Translations under genes and position numbers: made by a program
Notes under the pieces: model-generated
What the model saw: the letters and a program-made list of their open reading frames with translations, nothing else
The model's database searches: none
What the model was told of the DNA's origin: nothing
In this document: in pieces, positions 52,725 to 64,000 of the stretch
Layout of the letters: every line of letters starts with the position of its first letter
Position numbering within the stretch: position 1 is the first letter of the stretch
From: Dendrophyllia cribrosa
Taxonomy: Eukaryota; Cnidaria; Anthozoa; Scleractinia; Dendrophylliidae
Assembly: GCA_024195265.1 (NCBI GenBank)
Contig: JAJLRJ010000001.1
Location: 516,001 to 580,000 of the forward strand
Reading direction: 5' to 3'
Length of the DNA: 64,000 bases

Positions 52725-55700
52725 GTTTGCCTCTGAGACACCTAAATTCTAAATGTGGGCGTGGTCGCCTATGGGAGGTTATAATAATTTGTAAGGTGTC
52801 GCGGTGACTAGTTGCCTCGTGTGTGCCGACCTTTAACGAGAATGTAAACGAGATTTCATTAGGGTCAAGGCTGCATGTGTGAAGTAGGCCGCCTTACGAG
52901 GTGGTCGTTTTTCTTATTAACAATGTTTGTGTTACAATTTTTAGGTCAGAGTTAGTATCATTGAGGGCCGCCAGCTAGCAGGTGCAAACATCAGTCCAGT
53001 GGTCCGTATCACTATTAGCAATCAGACTCGGCAAAGTAAAGTCGTCAAGTCAACTAATAAACCTTTTTATGACGAGGTTTGTGAAACATGTAAAGTAATT
53101 TTTTGAGAGCAAAATAAGCAACAATAACACGACTTTTCGATGAGTACATGTCATTTTCAAATTTAAATTTTTTAGTTTGACAGTTAGCACATATACGAGC
53201 TCAAAGCTAACAACACTTTCAATACTTTTGCAGGTGTTTTTCTTTAACTTTAATGAAACACCACAGAAGTTGTTTGATGCCCAGGCCATGTTTGAGGTAT
53301 GTTACTTTTTTGTAAAACATTTTTTTGAACCTAGCAAATCGAAGTGGCTTTGAAAAAACGTTGTTGATTAAGTTAAGTTATGTTATTGTTTTAAGGTATT
53401 CGATTCCAAGAAGTTAAGAGCAAATGCTATGGTGGGAAGCTTTCAGGTGAGTCTGTAAGGATAGGAAGATGACTGATCTAGGGGGGGGGGGGGGGGGGGG
53501 GGGGGCGCCCGGGGGGTCTGTCCCCTCCCCCTCCCATTATCTTGCAAACAATAAAGTTAGTTTCAGTCTCTAACATTTTTGATATATTAAAATGGCTGCT
53601 AAATTTGTGGAAAAATGTTACATTACTAAGAATTTCTGTTTGCTGTCCTTGCAGTGTGATCTTGGATTTTTCTATGATGAACCTTGTAAGTACTTGAATG
53701 CATCCCATTTTATTGTCTGTAATATGTTAGTACTTTGAAGTATTTTGCAACTGTACACTCCTTTTCCCTGGAAAAAAATCTTGGAGAATCGTGCATTAAC
53801 GAAGTATAAGAGGAGACAAAAACTTGATTTGAGCGCCGGGTTGCCCAGAGCACTTACATATTTAGCCTAACCAGACATTTTGGGCTAGAGATGGGACGGA
53901 GGAGGCTTGCCCCAACATATCCCTAGAGAGATGAGGCGCCATTAAAACTCGATCTGGTTATTGCTGAGAGAGCAACTTGTTCGTTTTCAGCTCATTCTGT
54001 TATAAGGAAATGGATTTTGTTGTCTGATCCCGAGGATAAAATGGCAGGAGCAAAGGTATTTATTAAGTACATAATAAATTTTAGGCTATCTATCAGGCGG
54101 GAAAAAACAGTCAACAAGCTTTAAATAGCAATACAATCTGATATGTAATGCTAGTAAGCCCTTTTGCTTGACGAACTGGGTCGAAATCGACAAATTATGA
54201 CATGAACCGTGACTGGGGTATAAATCATGACAAAGTCAACAAAAGGTTGACTTTTGAGCTTCACCGTTTGCCTGAAAAAAAAAAAAGTGCAGTAGAACGT
54301 AGATGTTTAATAAATAAATAGTATTCGAGTTCAGAGTTACCTGAAATATTCAAGTGTGTATTGTGATTAATATGTATGAGGTTGTTTTTAAACGTTTTTA
54401 TAATTATTGTATGTAGTAGTCCACGGCTCATTGGAAGAGCATTTTTAAATGAAAGTGATCCCGTGTTTTAAATAAAGATGATGATGATGCTGATGATGAT
54501 GATGACCTGATTGTATTTATATTCAGTTATTGTACATGTATACTTGTACTTTCAGGGTTACTTGAAAGTGACTGTTATGATTCTCGGACCTGGTGATGAA
54601 GCTCCAGTAAGTTTATAAATTATTATTTCTGGAAGTACGATGGTCACGTGGTTTACTCATTGGGCTGAATCACCTGTGTGACTCCTGACACGCATTTCTC
54701 AAAACTCCAAAGACATTTCGGATCCAAGACGATTTTTTTCCATTCCATTTCTATCTAATTGCGACTGGTTTGAGTGCAATTAATCCCAATAGGGGCACCT
54801 TTCTATTGCGGGCAGCTTTCTTGGTCCCGAAGGTACCAAAATTCATACAATTCCTACCTATATAATACGGACATTTCTATAATGCGGACATTTGAGTTTG
54901 TTCCTTTGGTTTCCGTATTAAGAAGGTTCAACTGTATTTATCTTTCAGAATCAGCACATAACATAGTCTCGTGGCTTACGAAACCCAGAAAGTAATTTGG
55001 GAATTTAAGCAACACATGCCAGGACCCCGTCGTTATACTTTTTTCTCAGACAAGAAATTCGGCACCACATTTTCTCTCTCCACTCAGGTGTACAGTGTAC
55101 ACAAATTGCCATCTCGATCTTTATAAAGCCTCCAAAATTTTGTTCCCTTTAGATGGTGTCTGTGAGCGCAGATCAAGATGATTTAGATGACATAGAAGAG
55201 TAAGTTATCCAAGAAGTTGGAACTTATTTTATGAACGTGCTCTAGCTACATCCGTGGGCCGATATCAAATGTCAAGTGATTTGAGTTTAGCGTATGTTAA
55301 AGGTTTTTCATTTCAACTCACTTGTCAGTTTGTTTGATAAATGCAACAATAGCTGAGCGTTTCTGTTTTCACAGTAATCTCATTCAGCCTCCAGGAATGA
55401 TGCTCAGACCAGCAGTTTTCTCACTTAAAATATTTAGAGCTGAAGACATTCCACAGAGTAAGTATTTTTTGTTGCTTTTTCAAAGTACAAAATTCTACGT
55501 TTAGCCAGGTTTAGCTCATAATAATGCTTTTTTGTACAAATCGTTCTGCCCAAACTTTGTCACAATTTTGAATTCCATTTTTGAAGTAGGCAAACAAGTT
55601 CGAAATTACAGTGTTTTGTTGGAATTTTAGGTAAAATAATTTCTATAAAATTTCGTTTGAAAAAAATGTCAGTTGCAAACTAAAAATACTAAACTAACGA

Positions 55701-58700
55701 GTCTATTCTTATAAGATATTAAATTAAATGCCACTCTATTCCGCCCTTACCTTTTTTTATCGTTTTCAGTGGATTCTGCTGTTGGTGAGCAATTGAAGAA
55801 AGCCTTGCTTGGTGGTGAAACGAAAGAATTGGTTGACCCATATTTGCTGTTTTCATTTGCTGGTAAAGAAGTAAGTCTCAGATTCAATTTGATCTCGATC
55901 GACCTTGTTTCATCTTTTATTCAACTTGCCAAGCCCTTGCTAAACTATAGAATTACAGCAGTTTGTTTTCATTTTCTGTTATTTGGGTCGCAAAGTAACA
56001 TACCATCCATTGATCTGCGAGTATTCTCCGCAGATACTTTATATGGAAAATATTGAACTACTAATAATGTCAAATATGCAAAAAAAAATTGAGATTTAAT
56101 TTTTTTAAAACAAACGAGAAAGGACATAAACAGCTGATTAAAAAACATGTCAAGTATAAAAATGCCTCCAAACGAAGCAGAAATCATTATATGGTGTGCA
56201 GTGAGATACAATGTGGAATGAAAATCATTACAGACACATGGGAGTAATTGCCAACGGCGATGATTTTCTACGTCTTTCTGTCCGAAGATGTCTTGTCTAA
56301 TTTCATGAATTCTATTTCAGGGAAGAACAGCCACTCATGAAAATTGTGATCATCCTGAATTCAATCAGGAACTGCATGTTCCATTCCAGGTAAAATATAT
56401 CTTTGTTGTAAGCCATGCTCTTCGCATTTCGGTAATTAATTAATTAAGTTTTGTTCAGTTATATCGTCGTTTACGGTCTGTCGAATCGATCGCTACGATC
56501 GCTGAAAAAAAGTTCAGCGATCGTAGCGATCATATGGAAACCACTCTCAGCGATCGTAGCGATCACAGCGATCGCGGCGACAACGATCGCTACGATCGCT
56601 GTGATTCTATCTCAGCGATCGTGGCGATCGTAGCGATCATATGGAAACCACTCTCTAGCGATCGCAGCGATCTCAGCGTTCGCAGCTACAGCAACAATAC
56701 CAGGATGCACTGTACATGTCACTGTGTACGCTCACTCATTTCAAGATGGCTGCCAACACGACCGCTGAGAAAGGGTTCGATTTGGCCCTTTTTATGGAAG
56801 AAGTGCAAAGAAAAAGATCTCTCGAACTCAAAATCAATGGGTTCTCTGTCTTTCCCGTCATCTACTACGTTGAAAAACACCCATAAGTAAAAAAAAAACA
56901 AGCTTCAAGTGGGAGTCGACGATTCACAGCCGCCATGTTGAATTTCAAGAATGGTGCGAACGATTTTGTCAGACCCAGGTCTCCTCGATCTTCATTCACT
57001 TTCTCAGCGATCGTAGCCATTGCAGTGATCATATGGAAACCATCAATCGCTGCGACCGCTGAACTATTTTTTCAGCGATCGCAGCGATCGCAACGATCGT
57101 AGCGATCGTAGCGACCATATGGAAACCGGGCTTTAAGGAACAACACACTGGGGAAGAGCACATGTTTTGAAAAAAAAAGCCCCAAAGCTAAGTGCTTAGA
57201 TAACGTACTTACATGACCTGACATTTAAGTGTACGACTGTTCCAGTTTTGTATTTTCTCATTGGGTTTCAGTTTCCCACAATGGCTGATAAGTTAAAGCT
57301 GCAGTTATGGGACTGGTAAGTTATCATGAAAAGCCATGTAAGCCATGATTCGTTTCTGTGGTCCTTTTTTTCAAGTCCCCCCCGCGTTCGAGTCTGTGGA
57401 TGAACTGTTTGACTGTGACAACTCTAAAATAGCTACTGAGCTGTTATTTACATTAGAGCTAAGAAGTTATTGACTTGGTCATGTCGGATCAGATGGGAAA
57501 ACATTTGGCTCAAGGTCATGCGAATGACCGCCGGAGCACGTTTTATGATTTATCATAAGACTAATTTGACCAATCAAATTTAAACGGAAGTGATCACAAA
57601 GGTATCTAGCAGGGCCTTGCGGCTTTTTCTGGCTCCGTTCAGGCTGTCCAAAGATGAAAACTATTGAGCAGCATTTTCCTATGGTGCTCTTAATTTGTAC
57701 TGAATATGGGTTTCACTGAATTTGTTATATTAACACATATTGCATCAATCCAGTGGTGTGGATGTCTGAACCATAAAAAAGTGGTCCATTATATTTTGCA
57801 AATCTCTACGGCAATAAACTAAAGAACAATTAATAAATCGATTGGGCTACAGGTGGCTAAGATGGAAATGATTTGTACCTTAAGAAACATACCAAAACTG
57901 ATCATAACCATATTCTCACTTCAATAGTTTTCTCGATATCGTCTTCTTGGTGTTCATTTCAGTTCATGTATGGGTAGGGATAAGTTGGCAAAATCCTAGC
58001 ATAGTTTTGACAAAAAATTTGCAAAATCCACCAGGAAAGAGCTAATTTAATGCCTTATCGCTAGAACTTGATAGTAGTACTGTTTTTGTTTCATAGCTTG
58101 GTGTTTCACTGTCTCAAGACATACTTTACATTTCAATTTCAATTTGGTTTTCGCAGGGATAAACTGTCTGGTGATGATTGCATAGGCACCAATTATCTTC
58201 CGATGTCTGCCATATCAGGACAAGGAGAAGAAGGTTTCTTAATTTTTTTTATAACACGAAACCATAACGCACGCCGATGTGCACGAACACGTGTGAATGT
58301 AACAAGTGTGAATGCGTGGTGGTAATGTTGTCTCGTGTAACAGTCTTTAAGCAGTGTCACCTCAAACTCATTCATAGAGCACCTTCTCTCCCGCACTCGA
58401 GAAGGTACCTTCCCGAGGATGGGTTGCTAACGGGTGCGTAGGACACTGTTGGTGCATTGCACAACGGAAATGATAGACTTGAGAACGGCGTAGGTCATTT
58501 ACACTGAGTAAGCCTGTTGTGATAAATTTTTGATCAGTAAAAGCGGATGTTGTAGTAAAAATTTTGTAAATCCGTTACTCCAGAACTCAGCCAAAAACTG
58601 GTTGGTTTAACCCAAATAACTGATATTAATAAAACAAATTAATTAAAATTTGTGTTAAATAAGACAAACTGAAGCAGGTCCTGTAATTAGAATTGTATAT

Positions 58701-61112
58701 ATGTTTTGAGTACGCAGTCGAATAATCAATACACCCTGTTCAATCATTTTTTGTATAATTCCAGGTTATCTGCCACGGTTTGGACCATGCTTCATAAACT
58801 TTTATGGTTCCACAAGAGAATACTCCGATATTCCTGATGAATATGAAGAACTCAATCTTGGCATTGTAAGTTCTTAGAAAATACACACAAAAACAACAAC
58901 AATTAAAAATTCAAAAGGACTCTGATTCTTATTATCCCGATAGAAGTATTACTAGAACTCATGTCAGTTTACCGCTTGAATGGAAATTTATATAACAAAC
59001 ACGTCAACACCAATAACAACATTTTTATTATCGTCAACATAAGCCACAAAAACGCATCATCAACGCGCTGCAACAACAACAATATCAGTAACTTCATCAT
59101 CATCATTATTATTATCAGTAACAACAACATAAGAAACAATAATATATCAACAAAAACAACAACACTTTTATCGTCATCAACAACATAAACCACAAAAACA
59201 CATCAGCAGCAGCAGCAGCTGCAACGACAACAACAGCAATAAATTTAATGATAACCGTATCAATGACTTCATCATCATCATCGTCATCATCATCGATAAA
59301 AACAACATAAGCAACAACTGACGCGGGTACGTAAAGTGTACAACGAGCTACATAAATTAAAAATAAAATTGTTTAAAATGTGTCAGATTTGCTTTTGTTG
59401 AGTGTTACATATTGACCCTTTAATGACTTTTTCCCATTAGGGTGAAGGTGTTGCTTATCGTGGTCGAGTTCTGATTGAACTTGAAACCAAGCTGGACACT
59501 CAGCCCACAAAGCTGGTAGAGGACGTTCTAAGTGATGACATAATACGCATTCAGGTAGGCGTAGTTTGGGTTGTATTGTATTTATACATCCAATTTTTTA
59601 TTGCCTGTGACAAATAGTGATTATTTTGCCTAACTTAAACAGCAAACGTAACGCTTATTGTTGTCATTACGTGTATAAATATCCTCACAAATCTTCTGTT
59701 GATATTTTATTTGTTTTTTATTTGTTTTATTTAAAAAATAAATTTTGGATTGTTTGACCTTTATAAGTCGATTCTTAATGTAACAGGGGTTTAAAACAAT
59801 GTTTCCAATACTGTTCGCATGATTATTTGTTTGTACACTTTTTCTCACAGACTTACCTCCGTAGAAGAAAATACAAGTTGTTCGCTTGTTTTCTGGAAGC
59901 TACAATGGTCGCCTGCACGGATGGACCTGTTACCTTTGAAATCAGCATTGGTATTATCACGATATAATAAAACTTGAGTAGAATTAGTAGAAAGTAAACA
60001 AAACTAGTTTAACTTGCAAAAAACACCTTCATGATTTAGGACCAAATGGTTGCAGCCTGTCTGAACGGTCAGGTTAGATTTCCCTATTTTTATTTATAGG
60101 TAACTATGGAAATCAACTTGACGTGTCAGTTCCACCATCAGCATCTTCCACCTCGCCAACAAATGCCATATTTGATGGCAGCTATTATTACTTCTTGCCT
60201 TGGAATGATATCAAACCCTGCTGTCATGTTGATAGCCACTGGGAAGATATCGCCTTCAGATTGGAGCCGCGTAACATCCTCGCACGCATTTGTGAAAGAC
60301 TTGTGAGTAAATGCTTTACTACTTACTAACCCGACATCATAATTTAACGAATTTGTAAACTGTATTTTGCGTTTTGCAAATTTTTGCAAAATACAACTGA
60401 AATACATGTACATGTCATTCCTTCTCCCAAACAGCCCAGGCAAGAAAATTCTCAATCGGAAAAGTAAAAAAATAACAGTACAAATTCAGAGTGATGGAAT
60501 CTCATACCCTTTGATAAAACGAACACGGTTCATTGAAGTTGTCAACGACGCATTTGATTTTACTTCACATGAATGGCATCTAGTTTTCACGCAATCTTGA
60601 GAAAAAATCGGCGGTGTAGCAGTTGCTCGGAAGAGCTGTCGAGATTGGATAAAACAAACAATAGTCGACTCGCTCTATTGTTTTGTTTCTGTTGTATCGA
60701 TCCAATTGGGTAAGATCTTCCAGAAGCTGCTACAAAAATTCGTATAAAACGCGTTATCACGAAAATTCTTACGGACAACGTTTTGAGCATATAACCCTTT
60801 TCAGTTCACTCATTGAGTAGAGTCAAACCTTGAATCATGTGATCTAGTTGAAAAGTACGAAAATCAGCCGTCTAATAGCAAGTCTAGAAAAATGTCGCAA
60901 CCAAACCATGTGAGCTAAACAAATTCTTTCCTTGCTGCTTATTATGAAAATTCGATGAAGAAACGGGGATGTGTGATCAAAAACAGAATTTCTTGTTTAT
61001 ACCAGGAAGCCGCCTTAGAAAATGTCCAACTGGCCATCACCAAAGACGATTCACTGTCTTATATTGCTGTTCTGATCATTAAAATTCTGGATAAACTGAT
61101 AGAGGATTGCAG
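51932..61112 (+). CDS. DYSF-like: Ferlin B: second type I ferlin, tandem paralogue, 3' end outside the window
   Basis: Same family and role as ferlin A. Exons seen: 51932-52166, 52637-52724, 52945-53076, 53234-53296, 53396-53446, 53655-53685, 53991-54055, 54556-54606, 55153-55199, 55375-55457, 55770-55870, 56321-56389, 57272-57315, 58157-58233, 58765-58865, 59441-59554, 59851-59950, 60100-60302, 61006-61112. Frames join without a stop (1,762 nt, about 587 residues). From C2B onward every exon matches a ferlin A exon in length and phase, except one fused exon (55770-55870) and the missing 84-nt exon. The last visible exon ends in phase 2. The exon corresponding to ferlin A 17475-17559 was not found before 64000, so the gene continues outside. 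Confidence 0.93.
52945..54606 (+). CDS. DYSF-like: Ferlin B exons 3-8: C2B domain
   Basis: Exons 52945-53076, 53234-53296, 53396-53446, 53655-53685, 53991-54055 and 54556-54606. Begins [20 protein letters not shown] and ends [10 protein letters not shown]. Loop 1 again lacks acidic ligands. MAGAK is followed directly by GYLK, with no insert exon between 54055 and 54556. Confidence 0.93.
55153..58233 (+). CDS. DYSF-like: Ferlin B exons 9-14: linker and C2C
   Basis: Exons 55153-55199, 55375-55457, 55770-55870, 56321-56389, 57272-57315 and 58157-58233. They encode [40 protein letters not shown], and loop 3 [12 protein letters not shown]. The acidic ligands of C2C are kept. Exon 55770-55870 covers what two exons encode in ferlin A. 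The donor after 58233 (GTTTCT) is weak. Confidence 0.92.
56484..57133. mobile_element. GATCGC-rich fold-back element in a ferlin B intron
   Basis: Two blocks (56484-56690 and 57003-57133) are built from CAGCGATCGTAGCGATC-type palindromic repeats. They are interspersed with CATATGGAAACC and separated by about 310 bases without coding capacity. The block order is inverted between the two, suggesting a fold-back transposon. Confidence 0.6.
58765..61112 (+). CDS. DYSF-like: Ferlin B exons 15-19: post-C2C region and start of FerA
   Basis: Exons 58765-58865, 59441-59554, 59851-59950, 60100-60302 and 61006-61112. They carry [54 protein letters not shown] and the first FerA helices ([24 protein letters not shown]). 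Each exon has the same length as its ferlin A partner. Confidence 0.92.
58970..59310. repeat. AAC/ATC/CAG trinucleotide-rich intron
   Basis: Mixed imperfect trinucleotide runs (ACA, ATC, CAG) occur in ferlin B intron 58866-59440. Open frames here on both strands are compositional artefacts. Confidence 0.75.
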
Positions 61113-61689
61113 GTAAGACGACATATTATGTCTAGCTTGTATGGACGTTGTCCTCATATACTGAATGTAGGGAATAATATCTCTGCAGCTGGATTTTTTT
61201 CGCGCCTCAGCAATATGGTTTCCTTGCTACCTCTCTCACTCTCACACACTGTCATATCCACCAACTCATCCTCCTGACCAGCCTACCTACCTGTTTACCT
61301 CCCACTTGCTCTCTTCTTAATTCCGTCGTCCTCATCCTCCTTTTTCTCCCTTTAGCCTATATGCCTCCTTCCCACCTTCCCTTCCTTCTTATACGTTTCC
61401 CGAAATTTGTTACTCGTACGTTTTGGAAGTTTTAGTTTGATCACTTAAACCAAATTTTGGCTGTTGTATGCATACCACACAGAGATTCTTTAGACCCTAT
61501 ATCGTGGTTGTCTTTATTATCTAGAAGACTTTTTAAGAGGTTTTTGTTTTTGCCTTCTGTTCCGATATTTGATTTTGGAACGTTCCTTGTGATAAAACGT
61601 GGAACCAATTGTTCCACATTGGCGTGTTCCTTTTAGGTTAGGAAGGAACAAATTTTGATATTAAATAGGAACAAAATGTTCATGTGGAA
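61113..61689. other. Ferlin B intron: no feature except short GGAAC/GTTCC repeats
   Basis: A pyrimidine-rich stretch (about 61200-61400) is followed by several GGAAC and GTTCC words, including GGAACCAATTGTTCC near 61610. No coding exon was recognised. Confidence 0.5.
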
Positions 61690-63076
61690 CTAAAAGAGAA
61701 CCTTTTGTTCCAAATTTTCACCTGCGGGTAGAACTAACCGACTAACCTTTGTTGCTTCTTCATCCGAGCCTTCTTCCGAACTGTCCAGATCGACGAGCTG
61801 CTGTGGAGATGTAGCATCGTCTTTCTCTTCTTCGTCGAGATTTAGAGTGCGGATGCGCTCTTTTTCCTCCGCGTTCATGGCTTGGTCCTTGCTTGATTGT
61901 GTCGCTATTTGGAGCGGGAATTCATCAGCAGGCGTTTCTGCTTTATTGCTCGCCCAAACTAGACAATCCATGGCATACTCTTTCAGGGACTGCTGAGCTC
62001 CTGCTACGGTTGTGGTATTTAATCTCTTGAAGTGGAACTTTCGCAGTCGAACGGCCATCGCTTCGTTGTGTTTGTCTCCGAAGTCCATCTCTGTCTGACA
62101 AGTAATGAACGTTGGGCAACGTATGACCATAGCCGTGGCGGACTTGTATTTTCTGTCGTACGCGCTTATTCCTCCTTGCGTCAGCATCTGTTAAAAAAAG
62201 ACAGATTTATGTTGAAACTAGTTTAGCCCATACGTCCATCAAATTAAGTTTCTTACTTTGGTCTTTGCAGTACAATTTGCAACTTACGTCCCTTCACGAT
62301 CTTGCGTACGGGTCAAAACAAGATCAGCAGAAAGCCCAGTAGGATAAGTAATTACCTCCAGTCATCCGGATCGAGCATCTCTGCGTATGCCTCGTCAAGA
62401 AAGATGACCTGCGTATCCTCGGATATCATGCTCTTGTAAAAAGCTCGTTGCTTTGATATCATCGCAATGTACCTGCAATGATAAACAACACAATAAGTCT
62501 TTTTTACGCTGTTAATTTCGCATGATGTGCATTGTACCCACAAAAGATCGACAGGCACACGCAAGGATATGAACGCATTGTTACCTGCTTGGAATAACTA
62601 TCAGACAGAAAACTTTTTCCTTGTGTTGTTTCCCTCCGTTATTCAGAAGGCGCAAGTAGTATTCGCAGAAGTACCGCACCTCGGTCTCGCCAAGGCTGTT
62701 CTTAAGCATTTTCTTAAAATAGCCTGGGTCTGGTGATTTCTTGTGGTCATATCTGATGAATGCCCTTGGTGACACCCTGCCAACTTCTTCATTCGTATTT
62801 TGGATGAATTTTCGTTAATCTATAGCAAAACACCACCCCTCTGCGACTTCTGTTAGGTTGTAGTATTTGCACTTGGTGAAACATCTCGCTTTCAGGGTCA
62901 CCCAGCACAGCCACCAAATGGCTACAATCGCGTATTATTGGCTCTTTGAATTTCTTGTTGCTTCCAATGATGGTCAGGAAGTTCTTCACACTGCAACAGT
63001 ACTCAAAGGTGAAACGTGATTCGGGGACTGTATTGAATATTTCTCCTCGATTTAGGGCGTATCCCAGCTTGGGCCA
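61690..63076 (-). pseudogene. SF3/AAA+ helicase-like gene remnant, antisense in a ferlin B intron
   Basis: Read on the minus strand, four coding blocks are visible, at about 63076-62789, 62814-62581, 62475-62356 and 62187-61690. The third has a Walker B-like string (VIFLDEA) followed by DPDDW. The fourth has FITCQTE, where a sensor motif would lie, then AVRLRKFHF with a possible arginine finger, and an acidic C-terminal tail. This layout resembles superfamily 3 helicases of small DNA viruses and virus-like elements. No Walker A (GKS/GKT) motif was found. The frame breaks near 62810, where two overlapping blocks do not join in frame. The phase also fails at the predicted 62356/62188 junction, where splicing would give a stop. 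It could instead be a poorly modelled host or transposon gene. The family call rests on short motifs only. Confidence 0.4.
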
Positions 63077-63157
63077 CTACAGTCGGAGATGCAAGAACTG
63101 GTCCTGGTTTTGGAGGATTCTCGGTTTGCCTTTCGTCAATCCCAAATACGTCGAACA

Positions 63158-63289
63158 CGTTGTCCCCGCTATTCCCACTTCATCTGAAATATTTTTTTAC
63201 ACGGGAATGACTTTTTAGTTCTATCAAGGAATCATAATCAATCCCGTGGATAAGATATTTCAGATGGAGTAGGAATAGCGGGGACAACG
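63158..63289. repeat. Inverted repeat with 35-bp arms
   Basis: Arms 63158-63192 and 63255-63289 are inverted with two mismatches (GTTGTCCCCGCTATTCCCAC.. and its mirror). The spacer holds a second, shorter inverted pair (ACGGGAATGA / TCAATCCCGT). It lies just beyond the 5' side of the helicase-like remnant. Confidence 0.75.
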
Positions 63290-64000
63290 GGAAAGCGGGA
63301 AAGGACTTGCAGTTTAAGCTACATGTCATTAAATATATTACTAGTAATATATTTTATATTGTATTACTGTAAGTACCTAATAAACAATATAATATGTAAT
63401 AAGCAATAAAATAAAATATCTAATCCACGGGACTGACTCCTTCAACCATATTAATCGTATCGTAACAAAAATGGCAAAAATGGCAAAAATGCCAACTGTT
63501 GATAAAACAACCTGGCACAAGAGCTTTATGCTTTGTTTCAACACATATTCATGTCTAAATCATCAATTAACTTGCGTGTGACATAGTAAGATAGTTATTT
63601 CACAAAGAATTAAGGTAAACACGATTTTCAAGGCTTTATCTTAAATGCAACTTCCAGTGCAAGTGAACTGATCAAGCGTAATATAAAGGCCTCTCAATGA
63701 ATGGCATCTTGCACACGGTTGGTTTTGGTGGACAAAAACCGTGCGATTCTTTAAACAAGATAGGAATATTTTAGTCCCATTTAGTAGTGTTCCCTTATTT
63801 TTAGGAACATTCTAACAAACAACATTCTTAAAATAGGTATGCAAAGCCAAATGAAACAAAACATACCTTAAACATACCTTAAACGTATACCTTCGCAGAA
63901 TCGACGGTTAAAAGCAAAATGAAATAGCCAGCTGGAGGGATTGAGTTCAAAACGTAAGAGGGAACATAAGTTTTGGGAAACGATCGTATTTTTTATCCTT
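63290..64000. other. End of window: ferlin B intron, no feature seen
   Basis: A/T-rich sequence with short direct repeats (ATGGCAAAA, CATACCTTAAA). The next ferlin B exon expected from ferlin A (28 codons, PLPKI-like start) was not found. Confidence 0.5.

Noticed and set aside
56719..56901. Open frames in the GATCGC element (both strands)
   Set aside because: No domain signal; inside a fold-back element and interrupted by repeats.
58961..59193. Asn-rich and Leu/Met-rich open frames on both strands
   Set aside because: Products of AAC/ATC trinucleotide repeats in an intron.

Overview
This is eukaryotic nuclear DNA: A/T-rich, with short exons bounded by GT..AG introns and many transposable-element fragments. 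The gene family, the tRNA-derived SINE fragments and the numerous short fold-back elements suggest an invertebrate animal, most likely an anthozoan cnidarian such as a coral or sea anemone. The clade is inferred; the sequence does not prove it. No prokaryotic operons, rRNA genes or CRISPR arrays were seen.

The window is dominated by two head-to-tail type I ferlin genes (dysferlin/myoferlin class), both on the + strand. Ferlins are large tail-anchored membrane proteins with many C2 domains that act in Ca2+-dependent vesicle fusion and membrane repair. Ferlin A enters the window with its 5' end missing. I could trace 55 exons from 165 to the stop codon at 40563-40565. They join in one open frame of about 1,873 residues: basic linker, C2B, C2C, FerA, FerB, nested DysF, C2D, C2E, C2F, C2G and a C-terminal membrane anchor. 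Ferlin B starts at or before 51932 and leaves the window. Its 19 visible exons (to 61112) encode a proline-rich linker, C2B, C2C and the start of FerA. Exon lengths and phases match ferlin A almost one for one, so this is a tandem duplication. Differences are an extra 84-nt acidic exon in A (5921-6004), one intron in A that is absent from B (9743-9977), and different linker exons upstream of C2B.

The introns and the 11-kb intergenic stretch (40566-51931) are packed with mobile and repetitive DNA. Tandem arrays include 42/46-bp units with higher-order periodicity (961-1870), 14-bp units (8781-9072), 34-bp units (12326-12740) and 104-bp units (37068-38206). Transposon-like elements include a Mutator-like fold-back element with a 10-bp target duplication (12303-13671), a TTAA-flanked piggyBac-like element (14589-15827), two copies of a MITE with 3-bp target duplications (24626-25068 and 31708-32133), and a TA-flanked pogo/Tigger-like MITE (257-426). 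There are also tRNA-like SINEs and long palindromes, one of them with perfect 32-bp arms.

Two broken coding remnants stand out. A Crypton/DUF3504-like fragment with in-frame stops lies between two large palindromes at 32562-33579 in ferlin A. A minus-strand SF3-helicase-like gene remnant (about 61690-63076) lies in an intron of ferlin B. It may derive from a DNA virus or virus-like element.
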